64,000 nucleotides of DNA, taken from positions 44,225,932-44,289,931 of the forward strand of contig CM045760.1 in assembly GCA_025200525.1 (NCBI GenBank). The letters run 5' to 3'. The notes under the pieces were generated by a model. The model made no database searches and was not told the DNA's origin. It saw nothing but the letters and a program-made list of their open reading frames with translations. The DNA is from Camellia lanceoleosa (taxonomy: Eukaryota; Streptophyta; Magnoliopsida; Ericales; Theaceae). The position numbers and the translations under genes are program-made. This document shows positions 47,291 through 60,124 of the stretch, piece by piece. The stretch's first letter is position 1; each line of letters begins with the position of its first letter.

Positions 47291-49640
47291 GTTTTTTAAG
47301 TTTGGTGACTTTGAGTAGTGTAGCACTTGTGTCCTTTAAACTATTGGAGAGTGTATTTAATTTTTTTATGTTCATTTTGGGAGTCTTTGGAGTTGTTGTA
47401 TTTTGGTTTTGGAAGAGTACGATTGGATTTAAACTTGTTGGGATTGTTCGTTCGCACTTGTTTACATTGAAAAGTTCTTTGGGAACTAGGAAAATCTGTT
47501 CTTGTGTCAACACTAGCCTTCCTGATGGTCGACACCAGGGGCTCTAGGGTCGACCCTTCCCTTACTATTTTGTTCTGGTTGCATTCTGAAATAGAGGGTC
47601 GACATCACTGGTCTTAAGGGTTGACCCTTGTCCTCTGCACACATTAGTGTCTCAACTTTTCTTCCTAGAGGGTCAACACCATTATCTGAAGGGTCGACCC
47701 TTATGAGTGAATTTCCAGATTTTTGGTTCATTTTTGAGCTCTACTTTTTGGGGGTTTCTTTGACTTTAGGGTTATTATTCTACCACTATAAATAGGCCCC
47801 AAACATACTTTTCTCATTCACTTTTTCTTTTTCTCTCTCTCTTTTCCCTCTTTACATTCTGAATTTCTTTCTCTCTCTTAGAAACTCAACTTTTTAACTT
47901 AGATCTCTAGATCTACTCACGTAGAGGCATCTTTTCACCTTGGTTCTTTGAGAAAGATTGTAGATATCGTCTAGGGCTTTCTTTTGATCCAAGAGTTTCG
48001 CAGTTTCTTCGACTTTTATTTTCTTTGAGTTCTCATCTTTGCTTCAAGAGGTAGGTTCTATTTCTTAAACTCAATATGAGTTCGGTAGCATATCTGTGAC
48101 CTATTTTATTATTCATATTTGGCAGTCATTGGGTATGATCTTTACCCTACTTATTTGTTATTTCAAAGGATCTATGGATTTGGGTGTTTTGTGTTGAACT
48201 TGGGGTTTGGATTTGAAATATAAGAATAAGATTTTCAAATGAATTCTTGAAACGAGTGATGATTTTCTATTGGTGTTGAGATATGTTGACATGGTGGCTT
48301 TCCTATACCAAAGAGTGATTTTCAAAGAAAATGAGGTTTTGTTCTAAAACCATGGGTTTTGGCTTGTGTTGGAAAACAATAAAAAATGATGTTGGTTTTG
48401 TAAGAGATGGGAAGAAAATGGTTGTGGGATTTTGGATATGTTTGTTGTTACTCTTTTGAAAAATATATTTATATTTATATCTTTTGATTATTGCATTAGA
48501 GATAACTGTTTTGGCTATCGGTAGAGGATAGCATTACCGTGTGTTAGAAATTGCATGTGAATTAGGCAATTTGAAATCATTCATATCATGGAGCATGTAA
48601 TGAATTTTGGAAATGGAAACTTTATGTTTTGAAAAGAGGTTTTGGAAATTCTTACATTATGTTTTGGAACATTTGCATTATTTTGAAAAAAATAATATTT
48701 TAAGTTACATGTATCGTACTATTGAAAAGGGTAAATAAAATGTTGAATCTAGGAATTAGTGTTGTTATATCAAATAAGTTGGCATGTGTGTCCAGGGTGA
48801 AAGTCCCGAAAACCGTGCGTATACATGGATGCTGATCCTGTGGACAAAATATCTATAAAATGACAATAGTAGCATTTGTATAACCTACATTTACATGGGT
48901 GCCGGTTTACGGTTTTCTGTGGATGAAATATCTATGAAAGGTTATGTTTGTTTTGGAGATTCACCCATTTAATTACGATTATGTTGTTTTGGAACAGAAT
49001 GCTTGGGAAATGGTTTTAACAATGTATTTGCTATTGTTTAGCGATGTATTCGCATTTGATTTAGCAATGTATTTGTTAGCTGGTATTGAGATACCAGGAT
49101 TGGTTTTTAGAAAGAAATTTTATATCAAACGGATGATTTGAACTCAGAAAACATTTTGATTAAACGTAAGGTTTTGGTAATTGGAAAAAAAGGATTTTGT
49201 TGAGAAATCAAATGGATTTGAAAATGCATTTGGGCATATTATATATATGTATTGCATCATGATCATTTATGCTGGTGGAGCATGTTTAGTTTTTGAAATA
49301 TTCTCTACTGAGCTTTATGCTCACCTTACATGGCTGAAAATGTTTTTCAGATGTACATGTGTGGATGTGGACTGTGACGTGAAGTCATGTTCGGAACCGT
49401 GTAGGGTGGTTCTATTAGTTGTAGACCAAGGGCCCTTTATGTTATTTATTGGCTGTGTGCCATTCTTATAAGGGTTACACCCTTGTGTATGATGTAAGCT
49501 TCAGGGCGTTTAATTTAATTTATGACATCTGTGCATGTTAAGTAACAAAACATTCATTCAACTTAGATCTTGTATCTATGAATGTATAAAATTGGATAAA
49601 CACATATATTGTGTGACTATATAATATTCATTTACATGAG
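47291..49640 (+). mobile_element. Inserted LTR-like sequence in the gag region of E
   Basis: A block with its own plus-sense promoter architecture: TATAAATA at 47787-47794, then a CT-rich stretch and an AGAG/GTAGGTT donor-like site near 48050. It interrupts gag between 47290 and about 49640. Three repeats with AGGGTCGACCCT palindromes lie in its upstream part. I could not fix its ends or find a target duplication (TGTTGGGATTG at 47436 is one possible start). Confidence 0.45.
47525..47705. repeat. Three-copy GGTCGACC palindromic repeat
   Basis: Units of about 70 bp, each with a GGGTCGACA or GGGTCAACA word followed by AAGGGTCGACCCTT or a one-base variant. AGGGTCGACCCT at 47546-47557 is a perfect 12-bp palindrome. 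Confidence 0.82.
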
Positions 49641-50049
49641 AGTTGTTATCTATTGTTCATCGTTGGTTGGTTTATTCACGTGAGCCAAACCTTGTAAATC
49701 TGGGACATGGCAAGCAGGGTCGGGTCAAACTCGAACTCAAAAGGTGCCTCAGTCTGGTGAGCTGGAGCTCTAGACATCTGAACTGGGATTGTATATGCTT
49801 GGACGGGAAGAATAGGAACACCCTCGGTTGGTGGATCTTGAGCTGTATTGGCAGTGGTGCTTGGCATAAGAGTAGCCACGTTAGGTGCATGAGAAGCAAA
49901 AGTCGTAGTCGGCTACTATTGTCGTTGTTGCAACCTATTCGTGACCTCAGTTTGACAAGCCAGGTCGGTTGGAGCGAATCGACTAATTACTGCAGATGGA
50001 TTAGTAAGTCCTCTAGATCTGTTGATGGATTCTAGAAGTAAGTGATTGT
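49641..50049 (-). pseudogene. Upstream gag/leader segment of element E
   Basis: Minus-strand peptides such as LLLESINRSRGLTNPSAVIS and PFEFEFDPTLLAMSQIYKV lie between the LTR-like insertion and solo LTR D and connect across D to 54418. They look like the Pro/Gln-rich N-terminal part of a gag polyprotein, but no domain is recognised. Confidence 0.45.
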
Positions 50050-50054
50050 GCTTG

Positions 50055-53000
50055 TGTAACAAGCCCGCGGGAGACCTCGCTACAGCTCGAACTCGATTTG
50101 TTGTCACGGTTCTTAATCTTGAACCAAAGAGTCCAAATCCAGCAAATCGTTTTGAGAAAACAGATTTTTTTTTAAAGAAGTGCCAAACATGGACTGCTTT
50201 GCCAGATACAGAGTCGCCACCTAAATATTTTATTTTTGGGAAATTTAGGAAACCCTGACTCGTTTGCCTAAGGCCACGTGTCCGTTATCACCAAAGTTGC
50301 CTCGGCTCGGGAACTTGGGTACGATTGGGGAAGGTCACTTCGTGAGCACCCCCGCTCGCCCGATCAAAGATCGGCCTCTACTAACCATGATATCTATTTT
50401 TGAAAACATTGTGTGTTCTTATTCCGGTTATTAGCCTAGAATTACTATGTGATGCACACAGCATACAAGTATAGACTGGATCGCCTGAATTGGAACAAAA
50501 CATTTCATGTTTGTTTGTTTGAAAATGGTTTGATGGTGCTACCCGTAGGTAGGCTTAAAATGCAGATTTTGCCACCCTTGAGTGGGCTTAGAAAACATGG
50601 TTTTGCCACTGTCTAGTGGGCTTAAAACAAACATTTGATGAATTGTTTCAATCCAAACAACCCAACCTCCACCCATAGGCATCTAAGCAGGTATATTACA
50701 TAAGCAGTTAGCCTCATGGTAAGCATGCTATTCATGGCAACACTCACACGCATGCAAGGATGCTAAAGCATAAAAACTCACCGAGTACTCCAAGCCAAAA
50801 CAGAAGCTCATTAGAAATCCATGCATGATCCTAGATACACAGAATTGCCTAATGCAACACATACAAAGATGCAAACTATAGCAGGCTCGGCTATTCTAAA
50901 CATGGCATATGGAATGCTATAGCTAACATGTATTCAACTTGGAATTGAAATACAAATGCAGTTAGTATGATGCGCCGAGCCCGGTGCATGCAAGACAGAT
51001 GAATGAATGCAAACATGCTATCATACTGTATGCTAATTGAAACATGCCCTAATCTAACCATCATAAGCAGGTAAATAAAAGGGAAGAAAGACGTGGGGTT
51101 GGAAGACATACATCACACTCACCCACACTTATTACAATTATGCCCTCGCGCAGAGGGTCCGAATAAATATACAGTCCCGAATAAAAGAATATTACAGTTC
51201 AAATAATACAGTCCAAAATGTGTACAAATTCCTAATTAATTTACAAATTAACTAAGAAAATAATAAACTGGCATGCAAGCCAGGGACTGCCTTGATTCTG
51301 ATGAATGATGTATGTTTAGGCTGCCTTGCGCGAAGGGATGCCCCAATTAGCCTCTGTTTTGCAATGGTTCTTGGAAAGCGCGCCAAGCCTCGGAAGACTG
51401 CTGATTCTTGATTTTGCTGTAACAGAGAGCAAGAAAGGGGCATAGCAATGTATTTTCACAAATGTATGCATGCCTCGATCCTCGTGCCACCAATCACGCA
51501 TCTCGATGCATGATGGCCGAGGAGTCGATTTGCACAATTCAATATGGAATGAATGCACATGAAAACACAACAAAACCTAACTCCATCATGAATGATCCGG
51601 AGTGTCAGTAACTAGGGAATTGAGACACGTTCCGTCACTCGGAGTACGGAACATACCTCGTTTCCCGTGCTCGGGCTAACTCCTATCCCGAACACAATGC
51701 AATATGCATGACATGCATGAACGCAAATAAGATACAACCTAACATGCACAATGTTATGGAATGGCATACATGATGCACGAGATAATATGGCATACACAAT
51801 GCACTAACATATAACCTAGCATACACAATGCTATGGAATGAAATAGCATACACAATGCATAATGGACTTACACCAACACAAGTGGACCTCAGCCACACTC
51901 ACACAAGAGGCCATCAGATGAAAATGAGACACTCGAGATGCGTGCACGCAAATCGAGGACCGACCCTAAGGCACCGAAATGCCACTCTAACAAGATATGG
52001 CAAGACATGGAATATGGCACACTATCATGCAAATTTCAGTAGCAAAATGAGATGCAAAACAGCCCCGAAACATGGCAAAATGGTACCCGATGCATGGAAC
52101 GAGTCCCGAAACATGAAATTAGGCATACGGAATGACCTGTAGCTATGCAATGCATGCAATATTTGAACATGAAGTGTAAATACAGAAGTAAGGAAGCCTC
52201 AAAACAAGCATGTTTTCAGTTTAAAGAAAGGCCAAACAGTGGGCACAAATATGGCTAAACTAGCATACAAAAGATGGCCCCAAAAGCAAGATAATGAAGC
52301 AACTCACAGATGCTGGCTCCGAACAGAGAAGGGGATTTCTACAATATTTAAGAGGGGCCAAAAATATGATGTTTTACAGTTTATGACAAACCCCAAAAAC
52401 AGATACAAGTATGCTCAAAATGCTATGCAAAATAAGGGCCAAAATGGAGATAAAGAAGCAACTGATACATGCTGGTCTCAAACAGGTAAGGGCCCTTCAA
52501 TAGTGTTGAAGAGGGGCCCAAAATATGACTTTTTACAGTTGATGGACGAGCCCAAAACAGTGTACAACTATGCTCAAAATGCAATGCAAGATATGGCCTA
52601 AAAGAGAGGCTACAACACAAAGTATACAAATGATGCTCCAAAAATCAATAAACCCTTAATGAAACATGGAGAGGGGGTCAAAAAAAGGCCATTTTCAGTT
52701 TGGACCAAGGTCCAAAAACAGAAGCTCAATAGGCTAATAAATCATACAATAATGGGGCCAAAAGATGGATACAATGGCAAGTGATATATGGAGAATCCAA
52801 ACAGTGATGAGCCCTTTAATAATGTTGAATAAGGGCTCAAAATAAGCTACTTCACAGTTTACAACATGGCTCAAAACAGTTTACATATAGGCCAAAAACA
52901 ACATGCAAGGAAATGGCATATAAGAGGGATAATGAAGTAAGTGCCAAATGGGGGCCTCAAACAATGAGAGGCCCTTAATGAAAGATGAAATAGAGCTCAA

Positions 53001-54412
53001 AAAAAATGCTACTTCCAGTTATGGACGGAGCTCAAAAGTATAAGCAAAAAGGGCTAAGAAATAATGCAAAAATGAGCTCAAAAGAGGGAGAAATCAACTC
53101 ACCCTTGTAGACCAACTCTTTGACAACCTTTGGACCAAGAAATGCTGCCTCCTAAGCTCTGAGAAGACCTTCCAAGCTGTTGGAATGGAGTGGTGGTGTG
53201 ATGCTAGGTGATGGTGTAGAAATGAGGTAGGATTTAGAAGGTTTGGAGGGTTGAAATGAGAGAGATAGAGGAGGTGTGCATATAAGGCTCTTAGCCAATT
53301 TTTTCCAACCCCAAAACCTGGCCTGGGGTGCTGGTTATATAGGCCAAAGAGGGGGAGAAAAAGGGGGAAAAAAGGGAGGGAAATCACTCCAAGTTTCCCT
53401 CCAAAAATTGCCCCCCCCGGATACAGAATCTGGGAGGGAATAAAGTGCATTCGTGATGTGCAGTGTAAAGATCTTTGGCCATTTGGTTATTGAGGTTGCA
53501 GGTGGCCGGCCGGCCCTCCCCATGGCCGGCCAGCCAAGGGTTAAAAGGGCCAAGTATGATTAGTGGTCGGCCACTACAGATTGGTGGCCTCCCATGTGTC
53601 CTCAACACAACCTTGTAGTTGAAAATTGGCAACTGTGAACCAGGAGAGAGAACAACCCACTTTTCAAAGGGGTTCAAAAGGGTCAAATGGAATTACTGGC
53701 CAGCCACCAAATATTGGTGGCCTCCCAGATGTGTACATCACAAATATGGGGTTTAGAGTGCAAGAAAATGGTCCAAGGGTGGTCAACATTGGCTTTGAAG
53801 TGAGAAAAACGGGCGTCGGAGGGCGATGATGGAATATAACTGGTTGCTGGAGCAATTACTAGCCTCCCACCCTTCTACGACCTTCCTGGTGATGAAACAG
53901 AGGTCCCTGCCAAAAATGAATGAAAACCGATGCAGAATGAAGGTTCGGGGCAAACGCCAGGGCCCTTAAACGATCATAATCGGGAGTGGTGTTCGACTAC
54001 GAAGTTGGTCTCTCGGACCTCAGTGTCCCTTAAAAGGGAGTAAATAAGATGTATGCCAATAACCGGGGCAAACGGAGGTGGTTAGGCGGTCCCGAACCGA
54101 GGCACTCGGCCTAACGGCTCCGAAAATCGGGAACCGGGCTCCGAAATGGCCAAAATGGCCTACGACCATGAAATGTAGCCTGCGGCCACCGAGAGATGAT
54201 CTACTAGACTCTCCCTCCCTCTGGGAAAAGAAACAGAGAAAATCGAGCCTGGTTCGCAAACCGAGGCCAAGTACAAAAAGGGTTCGGAAGTCCGGAGGCA
54301 AGGCTCACGGCCGAGACTCTGAGACTTCTGAACGAGCACAATATGTAACATCACTGAGTGCTCAATTAGTGACGTCTGAGTCTTTATGTCGGTCAAAAAT
54401 GGGGTGTCTACA
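50055..54412 (-). mobile_element. Solo LTR D (4358 bp), sister of A, inserted in element E
   Basis: Starts on the minus strand TGTAGACACCCCATTTTTGACC and ends GGGCTTGTTACA, with a perfect 5-bp duplication GCTTG at 50050-50054 and 54413-54417. It is colinear with A over most of its length but lacks the expanded hairpin array. The equivalent place (about 51925-51960) has one degenerate copy, which explains most of the 1.2-kb size difference. A TATA-like TATATAA (minus) lies near 53335. No coding domain. Confidence 0.9.
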
Positions 54413-54417
54413 GCTTG

Positions 54418-55262
54418 GGGTGAGCTGAGCTAAGTATAGGTGATTGCTGAAATAACGGAACTGGTGACCCCCATCTGGTTTTCTTTCGCCTTGCAACTAG
54501 TGACATCGAAGCAAACACTGGCTGTCTCTGAACTAAATCTCTGACTGTACAAAGTCTATCGACACGAGTCCAGAGCACCTGGGGGATATCAGAGCCTTCT
54601 AAGACCATGGTTCCAGGACTACCTAGCAAAAGAGAAAATTGACAACATTTCACCCCAATTTCACTAGAACAAATATGATCACAGCTAAAGGATTGTACTC
54701 CCCACTGAATTCTCCCTCCCCCCCTCCTTTCCCTCCCAACAAACTGATATAACTGAACCCCTAATATGAAGCACCTTTGTACAAATCTACTGCAGAGCAC
54801 ATACTAGGTAAAGAGAGCCAAAACACCCCTATGAGGGGGTAGGGTTAGCTTGTCCTAGCTTTGGCATGAGCTAGAGTTTTACTACTTCAAGCAAGTAGTT
54901 TCACAAAATCCTTCATAAGGGCGAGCATCATGTCCTATGTTGGAACAACCACTAGAGTATGCTATATACACTAGGCCAATTGGTCCAAAAGGGTACCTCA
55001 GTAAGATTACCTAATATACCTCTCACACCTAACACTGAGAAGTGAAAGGAGGATCAAGCAATGCGATGGTAATCCAGATCCAAGGGTTGTGTCTCTAACA
55101 TGGCAGGGCCCACGACCGGCCAACCTTTTGGCAAGCTTTTTAGGCAAGCCGTCCAGGAATAGCAGATGAAAAACACAGTGACTTAAGATCACCATGCAAA
55201 TACAATGGAAAGAACATATATATGTAGATAAAATTTCACATCATGAAGTCCGAGTCAAGTTT
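54418..55262 (-). pseudogene. Leader and N-terminal ORF of element E
   Basis: The peptide GSDIPQVLWTRVDRLCTVRD (near 54610-54550) matches element F (RPNIPQVLWTRSDRLCKIQD, near 57350-57290), so it is a conserved coding segment upstream of gag. The rest (54800-55262) is non-coding leader, colinear with F at 57540-58020. Confidence 0.6.
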
Positions 55263-55291
55263 TCTAAATCCCCAACAGAGTCGTTAGAAAC
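55263..55291 (-). other. Primer-binding region of element E
   Basis: After the LTR end (GCTACA), the minus strand reads GTTTCTAACGACTCTGTTGG and then GGA. Element F has a matching TTTTTGGCAACTCTGTTGGG, the style seen after 5' LTRs of Tat/Ogre elements. The tRNA is not assigned. Confidence 0.6.
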
Positions 55292-55496
55292 TGTAGCTAG
55301 CTTTTCATGCTCCTCGGAAGGGTTTAATCTTCTCGGATACGATATGCCTACAGTTCGAACTCCCATGGTTTTGAATCTGATTTCACAAGTGCAATGTGAA
55401 ATAGAAAAACACAAATGAGCGTCCAAATCTGACAAATCTTAGAAAATCCATTAATCATCAGAGATGCCAGAAATGGACTGCATTGCCAGATTTTAG
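55292..55496 (-). repeat. 5' LTR relic of element E
   Basis: About 205 bp that match the U5 end of LTR B (36804-37010) much better than F's LTR. The match stops abruptly at about 55496, where pol sequence of element F begins. Confidence 0.78.
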
Positions 55497-55780
55497 AAAT
55501 CTCAAGATCAATTACAGGCATGTCTTCATAGGCCCACGCAAAAATATTATTTTGAAATCTTTTAGCAAAATGACTAATCGCTCGTGCTCTCACGAAGACA
55601 ATATATAACCAATCTGGACCAAGTTAGGATCCTTCTTAGTACCCACATTAATAGAAATGATCTCATTCATCAAGGGCTTAGCACACCTCTCTTCCTTTCA
55701 GTCGATCAAAATTTGTAAATCCCAAGGAATTTCTTCCTCTTCGTTTTTATCAGAGTTTTTAAAAAAAAAAGTTTTTTAAT
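55497..55780 (-). pseudogene. Start of reverse transcriptase, element F
   Basis: RFQNNIFAWAYEDMPVIDLEI (about 55570-55500) equals the E segment LLKDFKNVFAWSYEDILGLD and is cut off by the junction. Upstream, MNEIISINVGTKKDP-like wording is conserved with E. Confidence 0.75.
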
Positions 55781-56179
55781 TTTTTGGCAATGCAATGAAT
55801 TAAAGGCACAGAGAAGTAGACAGAATCTATGGCACTTTTATTGAAGGCACAGAGAAGTAGGTAGAATCTACGACTCTACGATGACAACAGACTCAAAAGA
55901 AAATGACAAAGAAGACCTAGACAGAATAGAAATGTCTAGGTTAGCATTCCCGAAATCAACAAACTTTGACTCATTAGAATGACTCAACACTCAGTTCAGA
56001 AAGTAAAACAAAAGGCATTTCTAATTTGGTAAAATTAGTGTGTGCCATCCACCATGTTTGGAGTAAAATGCGTGCCATCAGCAGGTGGTTTACCTCTGAT
56101 CATAGGACCAGCTATCCCCCAAGTTCATTAACCCAGTGTTGATAGACTTTGTAGAACCTGGTGGAGTGATGATCTTGTT

Positions 56180-57150
56180 ATCAATCAGGTCTTGAATTTC
56201 ATGGCAAAGGTGAAAACAACGATCAGTGTCATGGCCGAGTTACTAATGGAAGGCGCAATACTTGGTAGCATCATGCCTAGCTGGAAGGAGATCAGAGAGA
56301 GGTTGAAATTCCAGGGGTTTGAGGTGGCCTTGTCCTATGAGGACTTGGAGAGCTTTAGACAAGGTCATGTAAAGGGGATTGAAGATGCGGTTACCAGTCC
56401 TAGAAGTATTGAAAGAAAGGTCGGCAGGTGTTGACTGGATTTGATAATCTCTTATGAGTGTAAGACTGGAGCTGGAAGGGGTGTTTCTAGTACAACATCC
56501 CTTTTTATGGCTTACCCCCTGGTTCAAAATGCTCCCAATCTGAGCGACAAAAGTGTCATCCACAGTCTTTGTAACAACTGCAAGCACTTGCTGTTTGTTC
56601 AACCCTTTGACTTTTAAAGCCTCAATAGCCCATCAAAGATGTGCATAAGGATCAATACTTCCCCCAGTTTCGTTTTTGCACTTGCTTTAGCTTTGCCAAG
56701 GGATTGGGTGGCTATATCGGAGCAAGGTCCACTTGTTGTTGACATGTCATCACCCAGACTTAAGATACCTTCGGGTTGGCCCTTTTCAATTATAGCTCGC
56801 CCCAAGATTGGGAAGCTTTTTGACATGAAATTTTTGGCACATAAGGTGGTCGATGACGGAGCCAAGATCCCAAAGGCTAAATCTGCCACAGTGCTATGAA
56901 GATCTTTACTCATGCTCAACAGCTTAGAAGTAGTGGGTTCGACTATTGGTGCCTACGAGGTATTTGAACCGACTTGGTCTTGGTGAACTGGTTGGGCCGG
57001 GCTCTTTGGAGTGGGTTGGACTGGAATTAGACTATTAGGGAGTTCAAGTTTTAGGGGTTGAAACGATTAGGGTGCAGGTGCATCCATCATACACAAGTCC
57101 GTGTTTTCTGGAATGAACACCTCAAGCTTAGGTAAATGGGTTGGGATTAT
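56180..57150 (-). pseudogene. Gag C-terminal segment, element F
   Basis: From 56919 on the minus strand: STVADLAFGILAPSSTT, GDDMSTTSGPCSDIATQSLG, VDDTFVAQIGSILNQG, RIFNPLYMTLSKALQVLIGQ and LPARHDATKYCAFH (56245), the start of the Cys/His motif. It parallels E 45360-46178 with several stops and shifts. Confidence 0.75.
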
Positions 57151-58029
57151 GTATATGCTAGTGAACTGCTTTGGTGAGAACAGATGGGTGTTTGCTAAGT
57201 ACTTTGCACCGGTGCTGCCGACTATCTATTCCTTCTTCTTCGAGTAACTAGTGGGAGAGAGACTAAGGCTGGCTGACCATCAACAAGATCCTGGATTTTA
57301 CAAAGTCTGTCGGAGCGAGTCCACAAAACTTGGGGGATATTAGGTCTGTCTAAAGCTATGTTTGCAAACTTCCTTGCAAAAATAATGGGACCCTTAATCA
57401 GAATTTTAGTAGCGTTTTAACTCAACTAATTGCTGATTACTGCTAACTCATGCTAAGACACTAAACTCAACCCCACAAACTGAAATGCCTAAACCACACA
57501 TCCGAATTTGAGATTTCCTGTATCGATCCCATACATTGCACATGGCAAGAAAGAAAACAAACACCCCTATGGAGAGAAAGGGTTACTTTGTCCCAGCTTT
57601 TGAAATGATCTAGGGTTTCACTATTCAAACAAGCAGCACCATACATCCTAGAAATGAGAGAGCATCCGGTCCTAATTTTGAAAGGTACCATAGCTTATTA
57701 TATGCACAAGGTTAGCTCTACTCTGGGGGTTAAAGTCAATGTGACATTACCAAAGAGTCCTTTGGGTCATAACCAAAGAAAATCTTAGGAAATTAGAAGG
57801 GTCAATACAGCCTCTCTTCAAAGTTTAAGAACCTTCAGATCTCAACAGATTATAATATAAGGCCTCTAAAGTAATGTAGAGATAGGTGTAGCGTCACAAA
57901 AAGTGTGCCTATGCTCCCACCAGTATCTGGGCAACATAGGGACTTTAAGTGTACCAATGCATGCAATGCAATAAACATATAATCGAAAATAAAAGTCATG
58001 TCATGGAGTTCGAGTTAAGGTTTCAAAAA
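57151..58029 (-). pseudogene. Leader and N-terminal ORF of element F
   Basis: RPNIPQVLWTRSDRLCKIQD and a following PALVSLPLVTRRRRN (57390-57230) are shared with E. 57400-58029 is leader without coding signs. The retrotransposon gag domain seen in E at 46800-47240 is not visible here. Confidence 0.55.
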
Positions 58030-58053
58030 ATCCCCAACAGAGTTGCCAAAAAT
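58030..58053 (-). other. Primer-binding region of element F
   Basis: TTTTTGGCAACTCTGTTGGG, then GA, on the minus strand, directly after the 5' LTR end. Confidence 0.65.
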
Positions 58054-59396
58054 TGTAACATGCTTGGGGGGTACTCGTGCGCATTAAACAATTCGGACCC
58101 TCGATTTCTTTGATCTAGTCTCACGAGTGCAATGTGAAACATAGATAAGAGTCCAGATTTGGAAACTTTATAGAAAATCCATTTTATTACAAAATTATTG
58201 CCACAAATGAACTGCATCATCCGATCTCAAAGTCGCCACCCAATATTTTGAGAAATTAGGAAACCCATGACTTGTGCCAAGGCCACTGTTCGTCACCAAA
58301 GTTTTCTCAGTTCGGAACCTTAGGTATAAGAGGGGAAGATCATTAATTGAGCACCCCCGCTCACCTGATCAAAAGATCAGCCTTTATTAACCATGATATG
58401 AATTTTATTTTCTTTATATGTTCATGTTCTGATTATTTAATAAATCCTAAAATTTACTATGTGAAGCATACAAGTATAAACTATGTCACCCACTTTGGAA
58501 CAACTTGATTTCATGTAGTTTTGAAAGAGTTTTGAATATGTACAACCCAAATAAATTGAGTTTACAAATATGAAAATCGACATCATTCCAAATTAAGTGA
58601 TACAACCTCCATCCACTGGCATTCATAGAGTTATATCACATAAGCAAATAGCCTCATGGTAGAATGCTAAACATAATAAGAAAAATACACACAAACGGGA
58701 TACTAAAGTATAAAAACTTACATGTTTGATGTTCCGCAAACAAGCTACAAAACAAAGTTAGTAAATCATGCATGATCTTATATACAAAATCCTAATGCTA
58801 TTCACTCATGAGATGCAACTAAAGATTTGGCTTCTAAGATATGACATGTGAATCATCTCAAGAACATGAGGTAGCACACATAATCACATAGGAATTGATT
58901 AAATCCACAAATGCAAAATTAGCCGAATCAAGATGCATGAAACATGGATGCAAAGCAAGGATATAGTAAAAAAATAAAATAGAATAAACATGATGCATAT
59001 CCACAAATAAGGAAAGCAAGTAAAAGAACAGGATAGAAAGAAGTGGAGCGGGAAATTATTGCAACACTTTGAATAAATTATTACAGACCAAATGAGAGAG
59101 AGAGGAGGGAATATTGCAATAAAATAAAATAAAACCTCACAAAACACTCAAAATAAAAGCTTCATATTCCTTGGAACCGTCGGTGGAAATTGGTCAACAT
59201 TAGAAGATTACGCCATCTTGTCCGAAAGAAGCTAACTGACTGGACAAGTAGGCCAGTCGGCCAACTAGGCTGAGCAAAACCTGTCATGTTGTGAAACCAA
59301 GAAAATGAACAAATAACAAATATGTAGGTGGCTCAACTAACCACTACCAGTTAGCATACAGCACAACTAATATGAAACAAGAGCAAGCAAATAATC

Positions 59397-59640
59397 AAAT
59401 AATAATAATAATAATAATGAGCTAAACAAACCACTTGGATTACAACAACATACTATGAAATATAAAGTATGAAAATGAATATGAGATAAACAAACCACTT
59501 AGATTATAACAAAACACTGTGAAATATAAAGTAAGAAAATAAATATGAGATAAACAAACAACTTGGATTATAACAAAATACTATTAAATAAGAAGCAATA
59601 AAATAAATATGAGATAGAAAATATAAGAAAATGAAATACT
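59397..59640 (-). repeat. 71-bp tandem triplicate with an (AAT)n tract in LTR F
   Basis: Three copies of a block with GATAAACAAACCACTTGGATT and ATGAAATATAAAGTA follow an (AAT)7-like tract at about 59397-59418. Confidence 0.85.
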
Positions 59641-60124
59641 AGAAATTCACCTTCCAAAGAAAAATTGAACTTCTTGATTTCCAAACTTCCTCTTGATCAC
59701 CCTCAAGTTTAGGAAGTGTGTTCTCAATCCTCAATTCGAAACTAGAATTTGACCTTAGAATGACGGTTTTGAATAAGGGTATGATCACTCTTTTCTTGGC
59801 AAGAATACTCTCTCTTTGATTAAGGCTTTGAGTGGTTTTGACAAGGGAAGATAAGATGTAAGAGCTATGTAACTTCACTAGTTTGGCAAGATAACTATCT
59901 TGTTTTTAAGACTTTCTTTTCTTTCAAATTTTAACACAATTTTAACATTCTCTCCCTATAGTTCTCTTCTTCAAATTCATCTCCAAATTCAAGACTAGAG
60001 CTCTCATTATATAGCCAATGCAAGTGGGCAATGGTGGAAGACAAAGTGGAGTACAAAATGGAAGACAAAGTGGAGCATTTTTTGGAAGATAATGGAGTTA
60101 ATAGGGGACAATGTATAGTGGAGG

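Larger units (their letters stand above)
36804..55496 (-). mobile_element. Element E: Ty3/gypsy (Tat/Ogre-like) retrotransposon, decayed, with nested insertions
   Basis: In minus-strand order: 5' LTR relic (55496-55292), primer-binding region (55291-55263), leader interrupted by solo LTR D, gag (two partial copies), start of RT, RNase H scrap, integrase C-terminus, a long 3' region with a minisatellite, polypurine tract (40187-40171) and complete 3' LTR (40170-36804). The catalytic core of RT and most of integrase are deleted. Assignment to Tat/Ogre rests on gag and pol motif style, very long LTRs, long 3' region and the ACTCTGTTGGGGA-type sequence after the 5' LTR. The left flank is CCAAT (36799-36803); the right flank is lost. 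Confidence 0.75.
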
